A DNA stretch of 64,000 nucleotides, from assembly GCA_049999805.1 (NCBI GenBank), contig JBNGIO010005900.1:1-64000 (forward strand), given 5' to 3'. The notes beneath the pieces are model-generated. The model was not told where the DNA came from, made no database searches, and saw nothing but the letters and a program-made list of their open reading frames with translations. The DNA is from Folioceros fuciformis (Eukaryota; Anthocerotophyta; Anthocerotopsida; Anthocerotales). Each line of letters starts with the position of its first letter. The first letter of the stretch is position 1. Both the position numbers and the translations under genes were made by a program. Positions 35,399-46,235 of the stretch are shown one piece after another.

Positions 35399-35916
35399 AT
35401 GGGAAATGTTAGGTTGAACAGAACTGTATATGTCCTAAAACAAAATACAAAAAATGCCGCCTGGCCTGCAGCCCCGGACCTCGCCTCGTGATGGACGGCA
35501 CAAACGGACAGGCAAGTTTTCTCTTTGCCGCGACCACAGTCAGTCCAGCGTTCTCCATCCTGCCGGATGGCGGAAGCCGGAAGCCGCCGAAACCGAAGCA
35601 ACAACAACTAGAGACACTTTGTAGGACCCGCGCCCTTCCCAAGCAGTGTGCCGGGCTCTCCAGAGCTGAAATTTTGAGACATGAAATCTCGAGCCTCTAT
35701 GAGCAACCCTGGGGACCTGGATGTTCATTGATTATCACGACGTGCCGAACGCGGAGACGGCTCCCTGTGGAACAAGACCCTCGAGGATGTGCTGGGAAGC
35801 TTCTCGGCCGGCTCGACTGTGCCACACAACATAAGCAACGGCGATGCCCAGAAGTCACAGCGCATTGCCGAATTCAATCTCCAGGGTCGAGGAATCAGAA
35901 GATTTCGAAAATCGAG
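35399..35916. other. Intergenic between DGAT1 and the cytochrome b561 gene
   Basis: The stretch holds the DGAT1 3' region and the leader of the next gene. An open frame runs into the next gene in the same direction but its upstream part has no recognisable content. Confidence 0.45.
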
Positions 35917-36886
35917 ATGAAGCAACTTTCACAGCTCGGTGTCGCATTTGCATTGCCGCTGCTGCTGGTAGCGGCTTTGTCCCACATTCAGCCCACGCTT
36001 GCAGCAGGCGGCAGGATTTTCTTCACGGACGGCTATGGGTTCCGTGCGGACAGGAAGTTGTATCAGATCCACGGTGTCCTGCTCTGGTTCGCTTTCGGGC
36101 TGGTGTTTCCCGTCGGCATCATCGTCGCCAAGTATTGCAAGACGCGTCTCAGGCAGCACTGGCTCAGCATCCACGTTGGCCTCCAGGTGATTCTCGGAAT
36201 TCCGTTGCGTGCTTGCGTGCGTGCGTGCATGCGTGCATGCGTGGGAGGAGAGAAGATTTGGAATTTGAAAGAACCAGCATTTTGAATGTGACTGTACCAG
36301 GTGCTAGGAGTGGCAGCGACCACCGCGGGCCTTGTGATTGCCATAACTAAATTCGATGCCTTCTGGAAATCACTCCACTCTAAGGTGGGATTCGTGCTGG
36401 CTGTCATCATCTGGGCGCAGTTCATCATCGGCCTAGCTCGACCTCGAATGTGCGTACCCGCAAGAGTGCTGCAGATGAATGCATTATGCGCTAGTAGCTG
36501 CGATGCCGTGGGAATTGGCGGGAATGTCTTACCGTGTCTGGGTTGCGCTTGGCCATTGCAGATACTCCCCTGTGCGAGCAGGTTGGTACTTTACACACTG
36601 GCTTCTAGGTACGGGGTCGGTCATCCTGGGCTGGTACACCATCTACAAAGGCTTGAAGATCTACGAGCGAGATAGCGGTGACAGTCTACACGTGAGATCC
36701 CGCTCCACGAATCTCATCTCACACGGCTCCTCAATTCCTCTCCCCTTCCCTGAGCCCCGCCTAAATTCGCGTCATGCGTGTTTGCAGATATTTTTCATCC
36801 TGTTCGTCGTGGAAATCTCGGTGGTTGGATTCGTCTACCTGCTTCTGGATAGGTGGGATCACCTTTGGCACCAGACCTTGCGTTAG
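35917..36886 (+). CDS. Cytochrome b561 domain membrane protein
   Basis: Four exons: from the ATG at 35917 to CTCCAG, from about 36301, from about 36561, and from about 36787 to the stop. The N-terminus is a signal-peptide-like helix (ALPLLLVAALSHIQPTLA). Membrane helices follow, with the four histidines expected for two haems: YQIHGVLLWFAFG, HWLSIHVGLQ, LHSKVGFVLAVI and GWYFTHWLLGTG. Cytochrome b561 proteins move electrons across membranes, often from ascorbate. No DOMON domain is encoded, so this is the stand-alone b561 form. An alternating TGCG repeat (about 36208-36242) lies in the first intron. Confidence 0.85.
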
Positions 36887-37019
36887 AGCAAGGCAGGACC
36901 ACGTTTTCGCAACTCGGCCGCAAGCGACTCTGCTCCATCCGGGACTCCATGCCAATGATCACTTGGCCATCTTCACTGTTGTGAGCTGCTACTTTTGTGA
37001 TTTCCTCGTCTGTCAAGCT

Positions 37020-37240
37020 TGTGATAAGAGGAAACCGGGTGGGGGAGAGTGTTCTTTTGTGGATTGCACCTCTATGTAGCGACAACGCAATCTTCGAAGA
37101 AGCAGTGGTTCCCAAATCTGAACCACGACTTGTAGAATTAGCGAGCACTTGGAATCCAAGTGGCTGTTCTGTAGACCATCTCTTCCTGCTCATACGAAGC
37201 TGGAGGAAGCCCGTCTATTCAGTCCCCATTGTTTTGGTAC
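37020..37240 (+). pseudogene. Decayed duplicate of DGAT1 exon 1
   Basis: One frame reads RVGESV ... FEEAVVPKSEPRLVELAS ... HLFLLIRSWRKP. This lines up with the DGAT1 N-terminus REGESD ... [17 protein letters not shown] ... [13 protein letters not shown] at 32115-32345. At DNA level the blocks around AAATCTGAACCA and TCTCTTCCTGCTCATA are shared. The start ATG is ATA here and the frame is diverged. No other DGAT1 exon follows, so this is an isolated exon fragment about 4.9 kb downstream of its source. Confidence 0.7.
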
Positions 37241-38436
37241 GTAGACAAATCTCTTGGTTTGCAAAGTTGCAAGCCTAGATTGGTGCCATTTTACACCATA
37301 TCAAACTCAAATTCATCAACCAGCGCAAAAGAGAACTCAGAGCTCAGCTCAGATTTCGGTGAATGACACAACGCTGCTATGTGGGAGCAAATATATGTAC
37401 ATATTTCTATCTGTGTTTGAATAAGTCAGATCGGAGAAGAGAGCCATCACCATCACCCAGTTGCTTCACTTAGATTGAGTGCCTCTCGCTCTCCAAGATA
37501 TATAGTACGCAGAAAAACCACCACCGTTTCACACTTCCCAAGTTACCTAGCCTAGGTACAGACGTACATGTACTCTAGTTGCCCAAGAACGTGCCGCTTT
37601 ACATATGAGTGCGGGAACCTGACAAAATCCACAGGTGTCGAACCAAAATTTGCCCACTTGTTACCGGCTCCTCATAGCACCGAGTCCACCAGCTGCCCCT
37701 TGAATTGCTCCGGTCCTCGCTTGGGGCACTTGTCGGCATCTATGCTGCCGCCACGTACTCATTTCTCCACCAGCTTAAGACGTTCCTCTTGTTGCGTTCG
37801 GAGTGTTTCCTCGGGACTCAGGCTTTACAGACTGGGCGCTGTGTCCGCTGGTGGTCCGAGGTCTCTCCGGGAGCCGCCTCCCATGACACTTGTGCAACCA
37901 GGAGCCTCTGGACAGCCCGTGTCAGCCGTCAATGGCTCCGAGGACTGATGCTCCCCTAGCAGCGACGTCGTGGCACCCGTTATATCGCGTTCCCAAGGAG
38001 GTCACGGTTGCGCGTTGCATTCCGTGTTCCTTGCCTGTGGTGCTGGCTCGTCGCACCTCCATTTGGCAGGTCTCCGAATTCCAGATCTGGTACCTGAGAG
38101 GTAGGCGGGGTTTAGGTCGAACCGGAGGCTGCAGGGCCGGATTGCAGGAGTCGCTGAGGTCTTGGAGTCTTCTGGTGGAGGAAACATCGGGTTTGGATCG
38201 AAGACCCACAGGCTGTGCAATTCCCCTTGATTTCGGGGTTCTAAGAGCCTGTGTTGCTTGACACACCTTCGCATGCGCTGGCTAAGGTTCTCCGTCAGCT
38301 GAATTCGGAGCAGCGTCGGTTGATCTGTTGCTCAGAGGAGAGTCTTGAAAAGTGGTGAACCGGGGGTTCAGTGTTGCTGTATTCGGTTCTTTTAGCAGAT
38401 TTAGTTCCGAAGCAGAACGGGTACTTCGGCTCAGCC
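37241..38436. other. Intergenic before the carrier gene
   Basis: No gene recognised. The right part (about 38.3-38.4 kb) is probably the carrier gene's leader, as the frame is open upstream of its ATG. Confidence 0.45.
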
Positions 38437-39782
38437 ATGACAGGACGCGAACATGAGGGAGACAGAGACGGGTCGGGCCGGAGGCTGGCGAAGCAAATGT
38501 ATGCTGCGGGGCTTGCAGGGATGCTTGCTGATGGGACTATGTTTCCCATGATGACTGTCAAGTCTCGCATGCAGGTAAGTGGATGTGCAATGCGTGTGGG
38601 GGACTGTTCGGAGTTTTGTTCTGGTGCTTCGCTGACTCCCGGTAGACTGATGACCTTCTTCTATCAGGTTCAAGGAGGAGGGGGAGGCAAAGCATTGTAC
38701 ATGTACAAAGGTCCTTTGGATGCCATTAGAACTATAGCTGCGAAAGAAGGAATGAAGACTCTGTACAAGGGCTACGGAACTGTGGCTCTGACGGCTCCAG
38801 GGCAGGGCGTATACATGGGGACATACCAAACGGTGAAGAGGTTTCTTCCAGGTACTTCGCTGGTTCGAGTTCTGAGGTGTCTTGTCTTGTCCTTTCGGCC
38901 ACCTTCCCTGTTGCGATGCTCATGTTCTTTGGCTTCTGTCTGCAGGAGGGGAGGAGAATCCGCTGGTCCACTTCTCCGGAGGTTTGATAGCGACACTTGT
39001 TCAGTCTATATTTATGGTGCCTGTTGAGATTATTCGACAACGGCAGATGGTCCAAACTACTGGAGCTGGTGCGTACACGGTATGTCTTTCCCTCGCTTAC
39101 TCCGGATGAGCAACTGCCTGTTGTAGGCGGGCAATACTTATCGTATGTTTAATAATTAGTTCCATGTCTGACATTGGGCTTCGCAGGGCTCCCTGCATGC
39201 TGTCACAAGCATCTACCGGCAAGAGGGTTTGGGGGCTTTGTACAGAGGCTTCTTTCTTGCTCAAATGGTCTGGGGGCCTTACAATGCAATCTACTTTCCT
39301 CTCTGGGAGGGAACGAAAAGGTTCTCCGTATGGTACTCAGGAGCAGAATCTGTTTCGAAGCTTGATATGAGGTGGGAACTTGCCAGCTCATTCTGCAGCG
39401 CCGCATTCTCTGCTGGAGTCACTAACCCCATGGTAAGCCCTTATCTCTGGCTCTAGTGCAAAGGTGATTTTTCCAAAATTTTCAATCTTTCATAAACATA
39501 CACAACCGCCCGGTTCAATCTTGACCTGGACTAATTCTAAAGAGAGCTGACTATGGATGTCTGCAGGATATTATCAAAACAAGGCTACAGGTGCAAGGAA
39601 AAAGCAATGTATCCAATAGTACGAAGTACGACGGAGCTTTAGATGCTGCAAGGTCGATTTGGAGACAGGAAGGTTGGCAGGGTTTCACTAGGGGTGCAAC
39701 ATCAAGAATGCTGTGGGTTGCCCCGTCCAGCATGATTATGTTCACCACGTTCGACCAAATCATGAAAAGGCTTGCCTCCTAA
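38437..39782 (+). CDS. Mitochondrial carrier family (SLC25) transporter
   Basis: Five exons separated by introns of roughly 60-120 bp. The three carrier repeats are visible with their signature after the odd-numbered helix: FPMMTVKSRMQ, VPVEIIRQRQM and NPMDIIKTRLQVQG (P-x-D/E-x-x-K/R-x-R; the first has Thr in the acidic position). Half-repeat ends read GMKTLYKGYGTVALTAPGQG, GLGALYRGFFLAQMVWGPYN and GWQGFTRGATSRMLWVAPSS. The protein should be a six-helix exchanger of the inner mitochondrial or another organelle membrane. The substrate is not clear; the overall pattern recalls the SLC25A44-like branch but I cannot assign it. The start is the ATG at 38437. Confidence 0.85.
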
Positions 39783-40315
39783 ACCCCATAGTCAATTGCT
39801 GTGGCGGAACACGATTGCTGTTAATGAAAGCATGAATGCGCTGCCACACGAGGCATTCTGATTTTTCGTCAATGCGACGTTGCCCCACAGTAGTAACGAT
39901 GGTGAAGAGGAACGGGCCTGATAATTACCCAGTGTAGACAGGAGGAGGCATTTTTTTGAGTGAAAGCGTGCAGGCACAAAGCCACAAATGGCGATGAAAT
40001 GGAATGTAGGCTTCCATGATATCCAGATCGTTTTGAACGACTGAACTATGTGCACGGGCACAGTGCAATTCTGTTGCATCAGACCCCACGATCACCTGTT
40101 CTGCTTCCTGGCGTACACGTAGAGGTCCGAGGGGGAAAGAAGTTGAACCTGGTGATGCAAGTAATTGAAGAAGGTGCACCGACTCGTATGCCTTTTCACC
40201 CTAACTGATCAGAGTAACTGTTTTCCAGGAAGGGAGAAAGAAGCTATTGCTGACCAGGGCTATGTTGTATTTGGCTACTTGGAGGCGCGGATAATGCGAA
40301 GATAACAACTGAACG
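39783..40315. other. Intergenic between carrier and F-box genes
   Basis: No coding sequence seen. Confidence 0.5.
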
Positions 40316-41548
40316 ATGGGAGAACAGCATGAAGGAGTACTCACGTGTGTTCGCTCGGATGACTCCCTTAAAAGGAGGGACTGGGGACTTCTGCCGGAGG
40401 AATTCTGGGAATCAGTGGTGGCATCTTTGCCTCTGTCCAGCCTATACCAAGCTCTCATGGTGTGCAAGGTGTGGAACATGTTCATCTTCTCCTCCCGCTT
40501 TTGGGAAATGTCTTTGGCTCACAAGCCTTTCAACAATTCATGCTCGTCCTCCTTTCCATTCTTTGTGCATAAGAAAGGCCGTCGAGTCAGGGTGGGTTTG
40601 GCATACAATCCGACATTGGACAGATGGCACAAGCTTCCAGCTCTGTTCTTTCCTCCTTCAGCACAGATGTCCAGGAATTCTGGAAAGAAGCGTGACAGGT
40701 ATCCATTATTTGGGAGTCAAGGGGTGATGTGCTATGCAAAAGGGATTCATCCCAATGACAATCTAGCACACGCCTATGGAGCCTACACATTTACCGTCTT
40801 CAACGTCCACAAAAAATGGTGGAGAGAACTGCCTAATCTGGAGGGCAGACCTGGCCTCTACTCTTTTCAGATGTTGGTCACAGGAGATGCGGAGTTCAAG
40901 GTGTTTGCAACAAATGCCTTCTTCGAAAGGGGAGTCCTATCCGTGTTCGACTCTTCTCCCGCCAGCAATTCATGGTTGGACGTACCATTTCCACGTTGCT
41001 ATGATCCACCATGGGCTTGGGAAAGCTGTAGAACCACAATCTCCACAGATAAAAAGTTCCTCTACTGTATGGACAGGACCCCAAGTAAAACAGACGTCAT
41101 TGCTTATGACATTGACCAACAGATGTGGAAGGATATCACGCTGGACGTGACGCGGATTCCAGGGGGTTTGATAACAGAATGGAGTAAGCTGGTGGAATGC
41201 GAGGGGCACTTGTACATGAACGTGATGCGCTCCCATTGCCCCCCTTTGCTGGTGAAGCTCAATACTACACTAAAGGAGTGGGAGCAGATCTCAACATTTC
41301 CCCATCTCAAGCACGAAGATGGTTCACTCTGGATTCCAGAGTCTTCCTACCACTGGTACCATTCCGATTCATGCGGGTGTTTTGCAGAGAAAGGCAGACT
41401 GTTTTACGTCATGAAGGACACCAAGTTTCCAAGACATCGATGGAGAATTCTGCTGTACGAAATTCCCAAACGATCGTGGAGGGTGGTGCCTGTGCCCAAC
41501 ATCTTCAAAGCAACCAAATACAGGCTGATACTGTCTTCCATCCAATAG
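40316..41548 (+). CDS. F-box protein with kelch-like propeller
   Basis: An intronless frame of 410 residues. The F-box lies near residues 22-65 (WGLLPEEFWESVVASLPL ... VCKVWNMFIFSSRFWEM), with the LPEE start and the W-x-F end typical of SKP1-binding F-boxes. The rest looks like a kelch/galactose-oxidase-type propeller (LAYNPTLDRWHKLP, FNVHKKWWRELPNLEGRPG, VFDSSPASNSWLDVPFP, AYDIDQQMWKDITLD). Such proteins are substrate receptors of SCF ubiquitin ligases. The substrate is unknown. Confidence 0.85.
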   Translation: MGEQHEGVLTCVRSDDSLKRRDWGLLPEEFWESVVASLPLSSLYQALMVCKVWNMFIFSSRFWEMSLAHKPFNNSCSSSFPFFVHKKGRRVRVGLAYNPTLDRWHKLPALFFPPSAQMSRNSGKKRDRYPLFGSQGVMCYAKGIHPNDNLAHAYGAYTFTVFNVHKKWWRELPNLEGRPGLYSFQMLVTGDAEFKVFATNAFFERGVLSVFDSSPASNSWLDVPFPRCYDPPWAWESCRTTISTDKKFLYCMDRTPSKTDVIAYDIDQQMWKDITLDVTRIPGGLITEWSKLVECEGHLYMNVMRSHCPPLLVKLNTTLKEWEQISTFPHLKHEDGSLWIPESSYHWYHSDSCGCFAEKGRLFYVMKDTKFPRHRWRILLYEIPKRSWRVVPVPNIFKATKYRLILSSIQ

Positions 41549-41733
41549 CCAGTAGATTGTCGTGGGAAGCAATTCCAGATGTCGGAGTGTTAGCTTAACT
41601 GAAACATTGCAAAACCTAGTTTCACAAACGGTGGCGAACACTTTTGCCTCCTGCAGTAACTCCTTCCGTCGGAGTTCGGTTGGACAGTTTCTTGTTTCTT
41701 CTTGGGCAACAATTATTCTCCCTCGTGGATGCA

Positions 41734-43143
41734 ATGGTCACTGCCCAGACCAGCTCCGCGATGGCGCTAACGCCCGTAGGTCCGCGCAAAAGATTCTTCG
41801 ATCTGAAGAAACCCAGCATGCTGGTTGTTTCGTTCAGCTGGATGGATGATGTTCTTGCCAAGGGGACTCGTCAATTTGCAGGGAGTCGCAACAACAGGCT
41901 GAGGGTTAGGCTGCAGGCCAAATGGGACGGAACACCTGTTTTCGACTCAAAGGGCACTGATGCTCAGGTATGCTTGTTGCCATCCACGACTCGTTTGCGC
42001 TCTGTTGAGGATGCGTTGGCGAGTTACTACATCGGCTTCTCTGCTAGTCAGGAAGGAAGCCTTGGGGAGCAAGAGGAGAATGCTTTCGGGGCATCTACTG
42101 CAGGTGATGTAATGTTTGTAAAGCTGTGGATTTTATCTGTACATCGCCTGGGAGGAAGGGGCTGTGGAATCCCAAACAACACAACAGAGCTGGTTTTTGC
42201 ACCTTGAATCGCTGCGTTCAGGGGGGCAACTGCGGTCGAAGGAGAGTGCGTGGTCGAAGTATTCTGCTCAAAGTGAAGAGTAAATGTCTTTCAGCATGAC
42301 TACCGTGGAATAGTACTTCATCTATCTATCTCCCGGCAGATTGTGCTTACGATGTTAGATATCCCATTCCCATGTAGAATCGTGGTGTCCTACGCTGTTC
42401 TTGAGCTGATCCAACTGTCCATGGCAGACTCACACAAAAGCTGAGGAGGTACGGATCAGCTGGTGTTTTGGCATACGGCCTTTTCAACACAGTGTACTAC
42501 CTAGGAGCTTTTATGTTTGTCTGGTAACGCAACGTGCCAACATGGTGATCTCTCACAACTCTACGGTGTGATTCACATTTGCTAAGCATCATGGGTTGCT
42601 TGTTCAGGTTTTTTGTGACACCTTCACCTGGAGGTCTCGGTTTTCGTGAGGCAGCCCAAAGGTACCTGAAATTGCGTTGCACCCTACGGCAGTACATCAG
42701 ATAATCTGTATTCTCCTACAACCTGATCTGTTCTGATAGGCTCATGCATGTGCAGGTTCTTCAAGGTTTTTGCAATGGTGTGGGCTGGAAGCCAGGTCAC
42801 CAAGCTGTTTCGGGCTGGAGGGTGGGTCCTGGATATACTCCAATGTCCAGCAACTGCACATTGATTGAGCCTTCTCTAACATCCCTACTTGTGCAGCGCT
42901 CTAGCTTTGGCCCCTGCAGTGGACGCGGGGTTGAACTGGTTTACCTACAGGTTCAATGTCCAGTCAAAAGGCAAGGTACCCTCTCCAAACCATCTCCTGT
43001 TAACCACGTCTTCTGCGGCCACTTGTTATTTGCTCTATTGACCTATTTCAGCTCTTTTCTGGCAGGCATTTGGCATAGTGGTCGGTGGTTGTGTCTTTCT
43101 GGCAGTTGTGGTTTTCTTACTCATCACAAGCCTGTGGGCTTAA
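41734..43143 (+). CDS. Conserved plant membrane protein, probably plastid envelope or thylakoid
   Basis: The first exon (ATG at 41734, alternative ATG at 41761) encodes a basic N-terminus and ends at DSKGTDAQ/GTATGC. A middle exon near 42007-42105 (EDALASYYIGFSAS ... EQEENAFGASTA) is likely. From about 42427 the frame reads LTQKLRRYGSAGVLAYGL, FNTVYYLGAFMFVWFFV, VFAMVWAGSQVTKLFRAGG, ALALAPAVDAGLNWFTYRF and a final helix ending LLITSLWA and stop. I recognise this as a plant-wide, multi-pass organelle protein distantly like DUF1279/FAM210; no function is assigned. Late exon junctions are clean GT-AG; the middle exon and the start are uncertain. Confidence 0.7.
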
Positions 43144-43850
43144 TAAGATTGAAGAAGGACTTTCCTCCGTCAGAGCTATGTATGGAAGTACCGCTAGTCT
43201 ATGATCGCAAGAGTTCCAAGTTGTTGGCCAGCGCTTGACTTCCAAGTTTTGTAGCTTAGTCTACATTTTAGGCAACTAAATAATCAATTGATTAAATGGA
43301 TAAATCATATGTAAAGTCGGGTCGGGTGTGCTGTACGTCTTGGCTGCATGGTTTCTCTTCCCGAGACTCGTGGACTGAACAGGCGCTCTCTGCTTCCTGG
43401 GCACACGCTATGGGATTACGACTATGTATGACCTTCATAGCGTGTCGTGGCCTCGAAAGAATTGCCTTGGATATAGCTGCCTGGATCGCGTAGCTGGACA
43501 TGCATGGTAAGTTTGCGAAGGGCAGGGTAGGCCGAAGACTGCCGGACGATGTGCTGGAGATCTTGTTCGGTCAGTCCGGCCACATTACGATATGGGAGAT
43601 ATGGCAAAGACATTTAGGGAGCTGTCCGATTGGGAAGATGCATGTTGTGCTGTTCGATAGCTGCCAAACAGAAGAGCTGTGTGCTGTCAGCTGTTCAAAT
43701 AGGTGGTCCGCTTACGTTCGCCGTAGTGGTGGTTACTCTAACAAGTCCTGTGCACTGGCGTTCGGCAGAGAGTCTGCCACTGACATTGGCTCCATTGCAG
43801 CGTGGGATGCCATCAGACTCACAGGTGGGAAGGTGGTTCCTGAGTGCAAA
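43144..43850. other. Intergenic left of the sacsin-like fragment
   Basis: No gene recognised; open frames are without family features. Confidence 0.45.
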
Positions 43851-43989
43851 CATGACGTTGCAAAGAAAAGCCTTTGTAGAGAACCTGAGGAGGACCAATT
43901 TCAGTATTGGAGCTGCAGAGCGGAATCCCTTGGCTGGGGACTACAACGAGTCAATGAGGCAGCTCTCCCTAGCATTGTACCCAACCTAG
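43851..43989 (+). pseudogene. N-terminal fragment of a second sacsin-like gene
   Basis: The ATG at 43851 starts KAFVENLRRTNFSIGAAER, NPLAGDYNESMRQLSLALY, then PT and a stop. It lines up with the start of the intact-like gene at 26854 (KVFVEELRRVKFSIGACER, NPLAEDYNEAIKQLSVALY). The match breaks off exactly where exon 1 should continue with KDIHF, and the AT-rich repeat island begins at once. The second exon with NAEDN is absent. Confidence 0.8.
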
Positions 43990-44212
43990 AACATTATATC
44001 CGGCTTAAGCATCATGGTTTCTCATCATCACTATGAGCATTCCATCATCATCACTATGAGCATTCCATCATCACTATGAGCATTCCATGTTAAGGTTTCT
44101 CATCATCATCACTACGAGCATTCTATATCAAGATTTCTCATCATTACTACCAGCATTATGAGCATGAAGGTTATTATGAAGGTTTTTTATCATCATTATG
44201 AGCATTCCATAT
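43990..44212 (+). repeat. CATCATCAC/ATGAGCATTCC repeats
   Basis: Irregular tandem units built from TCATCATCACTATGAGCATTCC variants. They mark the left edge of the AT-rich island. Confidence 0.7.
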
Positions 44213-44480
44213 CGAAATTAAGCTTCGTTAAGCTTCATCGTTACGAACATTCCGTGTCTCAAAATTAAGCTTCATTAAGCTTCATGGTTACGAGCATTCC
44301 ATGTCTCGAAATTAAGCTTTATTAAGCTTCATCGTTACGAGCATTCCGTGTCTCAAAATTAAGCTTCATTAACCTTCATCACTATGAGCATTGCAATCCA
44401 TGTCTCGAAATTAAGCTTCATTAAGCTTCATCACTATGAGCATTCCATGGCTGAAAATTAAGCTTCATCAATATTCCATT
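44213..44480 (+). repeat. About 47-bp minisatellite with paired AAGCTT sites
   Basis: Roughly five to six tandem units of about 47 bp, each with AATTAAGCTTCATTAAGCTT followed by CATCGTTACGAGCATTCC and GTGTCTC. Units vary by a few bases and one contains AACCTT. Confidence 0.85.
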
Positions 44481-44499
44481 TCTCGAAATTAAGTTGATT

Positions 44500-44880
44500 C
44501 AAGTCTACCTTCAACCACATTACTACTGATTCAAGTCTATATTCAATATTCAACATATTACTACTTACTCTCTCTTACCATATTCAAAATATTTTCAATA
44601 ATTTTTTCTAATAATTAGTAACAAGTAAAGTCGTTTTCAATAATTTTTAATGATTGGTAACAAGTGAAGTCATAAGGAAAAAATCTGTTACATATTAAAA
44701 CCTATTACATATCTCATCTAATATTTTATGAGCATGAGCATCATTGTCATTGTGTTTTCAATAATTTCTAATGATTGATAACAAGTTAAGTCATTTTCAA
44801 TAATTTTTAAAAATTGATAAAAAATCAAGTCATAAGGAGGAAAAAATTCAATTTACTTTAAGCTATGTCTCAACTGATAT
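44500..44880 (+). repeat. AT-rich degenerate repeats
   Basis: Repeated variants of TTTTCAATAATTTTTAATGATT and GGTAACAAGTGAAGTCAT. There is no coding sequence. Composition is far more AT-rich than the flanking genes. Confidence 0.6.
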
Positions 44881-45782
44881 TTTATTTTATGAACAGCAAC
44901 CTCATTCAGAAGAGGCAAAACATTAATATAATTCTTAACTCTCAGAACGGAGTCTAAGGAAGTGGGAGCACAAGGAGGAGCGCAAGGAGAGCAAGCTAGG
45001 GACAAGCAAGGAACTCCCACTCCCTATGTTATTGTGCAAGCACCTTCCTCTACTCTAAAGCTCCCAAAATGCTAATCCTTAGCTAATCTCAAGTTCTCTT
45101 TGAAGTTGTATCCGCTCGTGATCAGAAGTCATTTCCACTAGTGATCAGAAGTCATTTCCACTAGTGATCTTAAGTGTCTAAGTGTCGTGCTGTGGTGCTA
45201 AACATCACACTCATGCATGGTTCATTAGTTAACAATACTCACACCACACCACATTACACACACATTAAACACCGCATGATGGTGTTGCAATTCTATAAAA
45301 GTGAAGTGTTTGCTTCCTTCAGACACCACATCCACACTTCTTAGAGCTACAACTTGGCTTCTTAAATCCTCGATCAAGTCATATAATCTTGCACATTGCG
45401 CACACGCACACCTCAACCGGATTTCCAACAAGAGAATGTTCCCCCAAGAGAAAGCCTATTCCCCAGAAAGCAAGAGAATACAAGCTTATTCCAACAAGAG
45501 AATGCTCCCTCAAGACAAAGCCTATTCCCAGAAAGCAAGAGAATACAAGCTTATAGCTACAGCTAATACTGTTGAGCTAAGCTTTTATGCCTACTACCTC
45601 AGACCTATTGCACCCACATTCACACATATAGTTGTGTGTCTATCTAGTTGACTTTATATTCTATTTTCTAATCATCTCCACTAAATTATTATTAATTACC
45701 ACTAATTCCATTTATTAGCATCACTTAATTATTAATTAATTACTATTTGCATATATCTAAGAGACAACACACAATCATATTT
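44881..45782. other. Repeat-island filler with a possible LTR-like promoter
   Basis: There is no gene. A TATAAAAG box at about 45295 followed by CT-rich and CA-rich sequence resembles a retroelement LTR promoter. The words CCACTAGTGATC near 45135-45175 recur in the minisatellite at 45783-46040. I could not define paired LTR ends, so I do not call an element. Confidence 0.3.
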
Positions 45783-46040
45783 GACACAAGTCTTACCCTA
45801 CTCTTGATCTCAAGTCTTGCTAAGTCGTGTCCGCTAATAATCTCAAGTCCTACTGTGCTCTTGATCTCAAGTCTTGCTAAGTCATATCCACTAGTGATCT
45901 CCNNNNNNNNNNCTACTCTTGATGTCACATCTTGCTAAGTTGTGTCTACTAGTGATCTCTAGTTGTACCTTGCTCTTGATCTCAAGTCTTGGGATCTCAA
46001 GTTCTGCCCCACTCTTGATCTCAAGTCTTGCTTGGTCTTA
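45783..46040 (+). repeat. CTCTTGATCTCAAGTCTTGCTAAG minisatellite, broken by a gap
   Basis: Tandem units combining CTCTTGATCTCAAGTCTTG and CTAAGTCGTGTCCACTAGTGA variants, about 50-60 bp per unit. A run of ten Ns lies inside, as expected of a poorly resolved repeat. Confidence 0.8.
45903..45912. other. Assembly gap (10 N)
   Basis: Ten Ns within a tandem repeat. Confidence 1.
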
Positions 46041-46235
46041 ATATGAAGTACTACCTCGCTTGTGTTCTAACCTCCCATTTATTTTACATTATAATGATGG
46101 AGCGATGTGGCCTAGGGCGGAATAGTGCACTACGGTGGAGCGGTAGGGCCTAGGACGGAATGGTGGAGCAGTATGGTGCAGTGCACTATTGTGGAAGGGT
46201 GTGGCCGTATACGCAAGAGTGTGCTGTAGAGCATG
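46041..46235 (+). repeat. Degenerate GGCCTAGG / GTGGAGCG repeats
   Basis: Short repeated words (GATGGAGCGATGTGGCCTAG, ACGGTGGAGCGGTAGGGCCTAG) leading into the telomere-like array. Confidence 0.5.

Noticed and set aside
44000-45000. CRISPR-like array from the regularly spaced AAGCTT repeats
   Set aside because: Units are directly adjacent minisatellite copies without unique spacers, and the locus is plant nuclear DNA.
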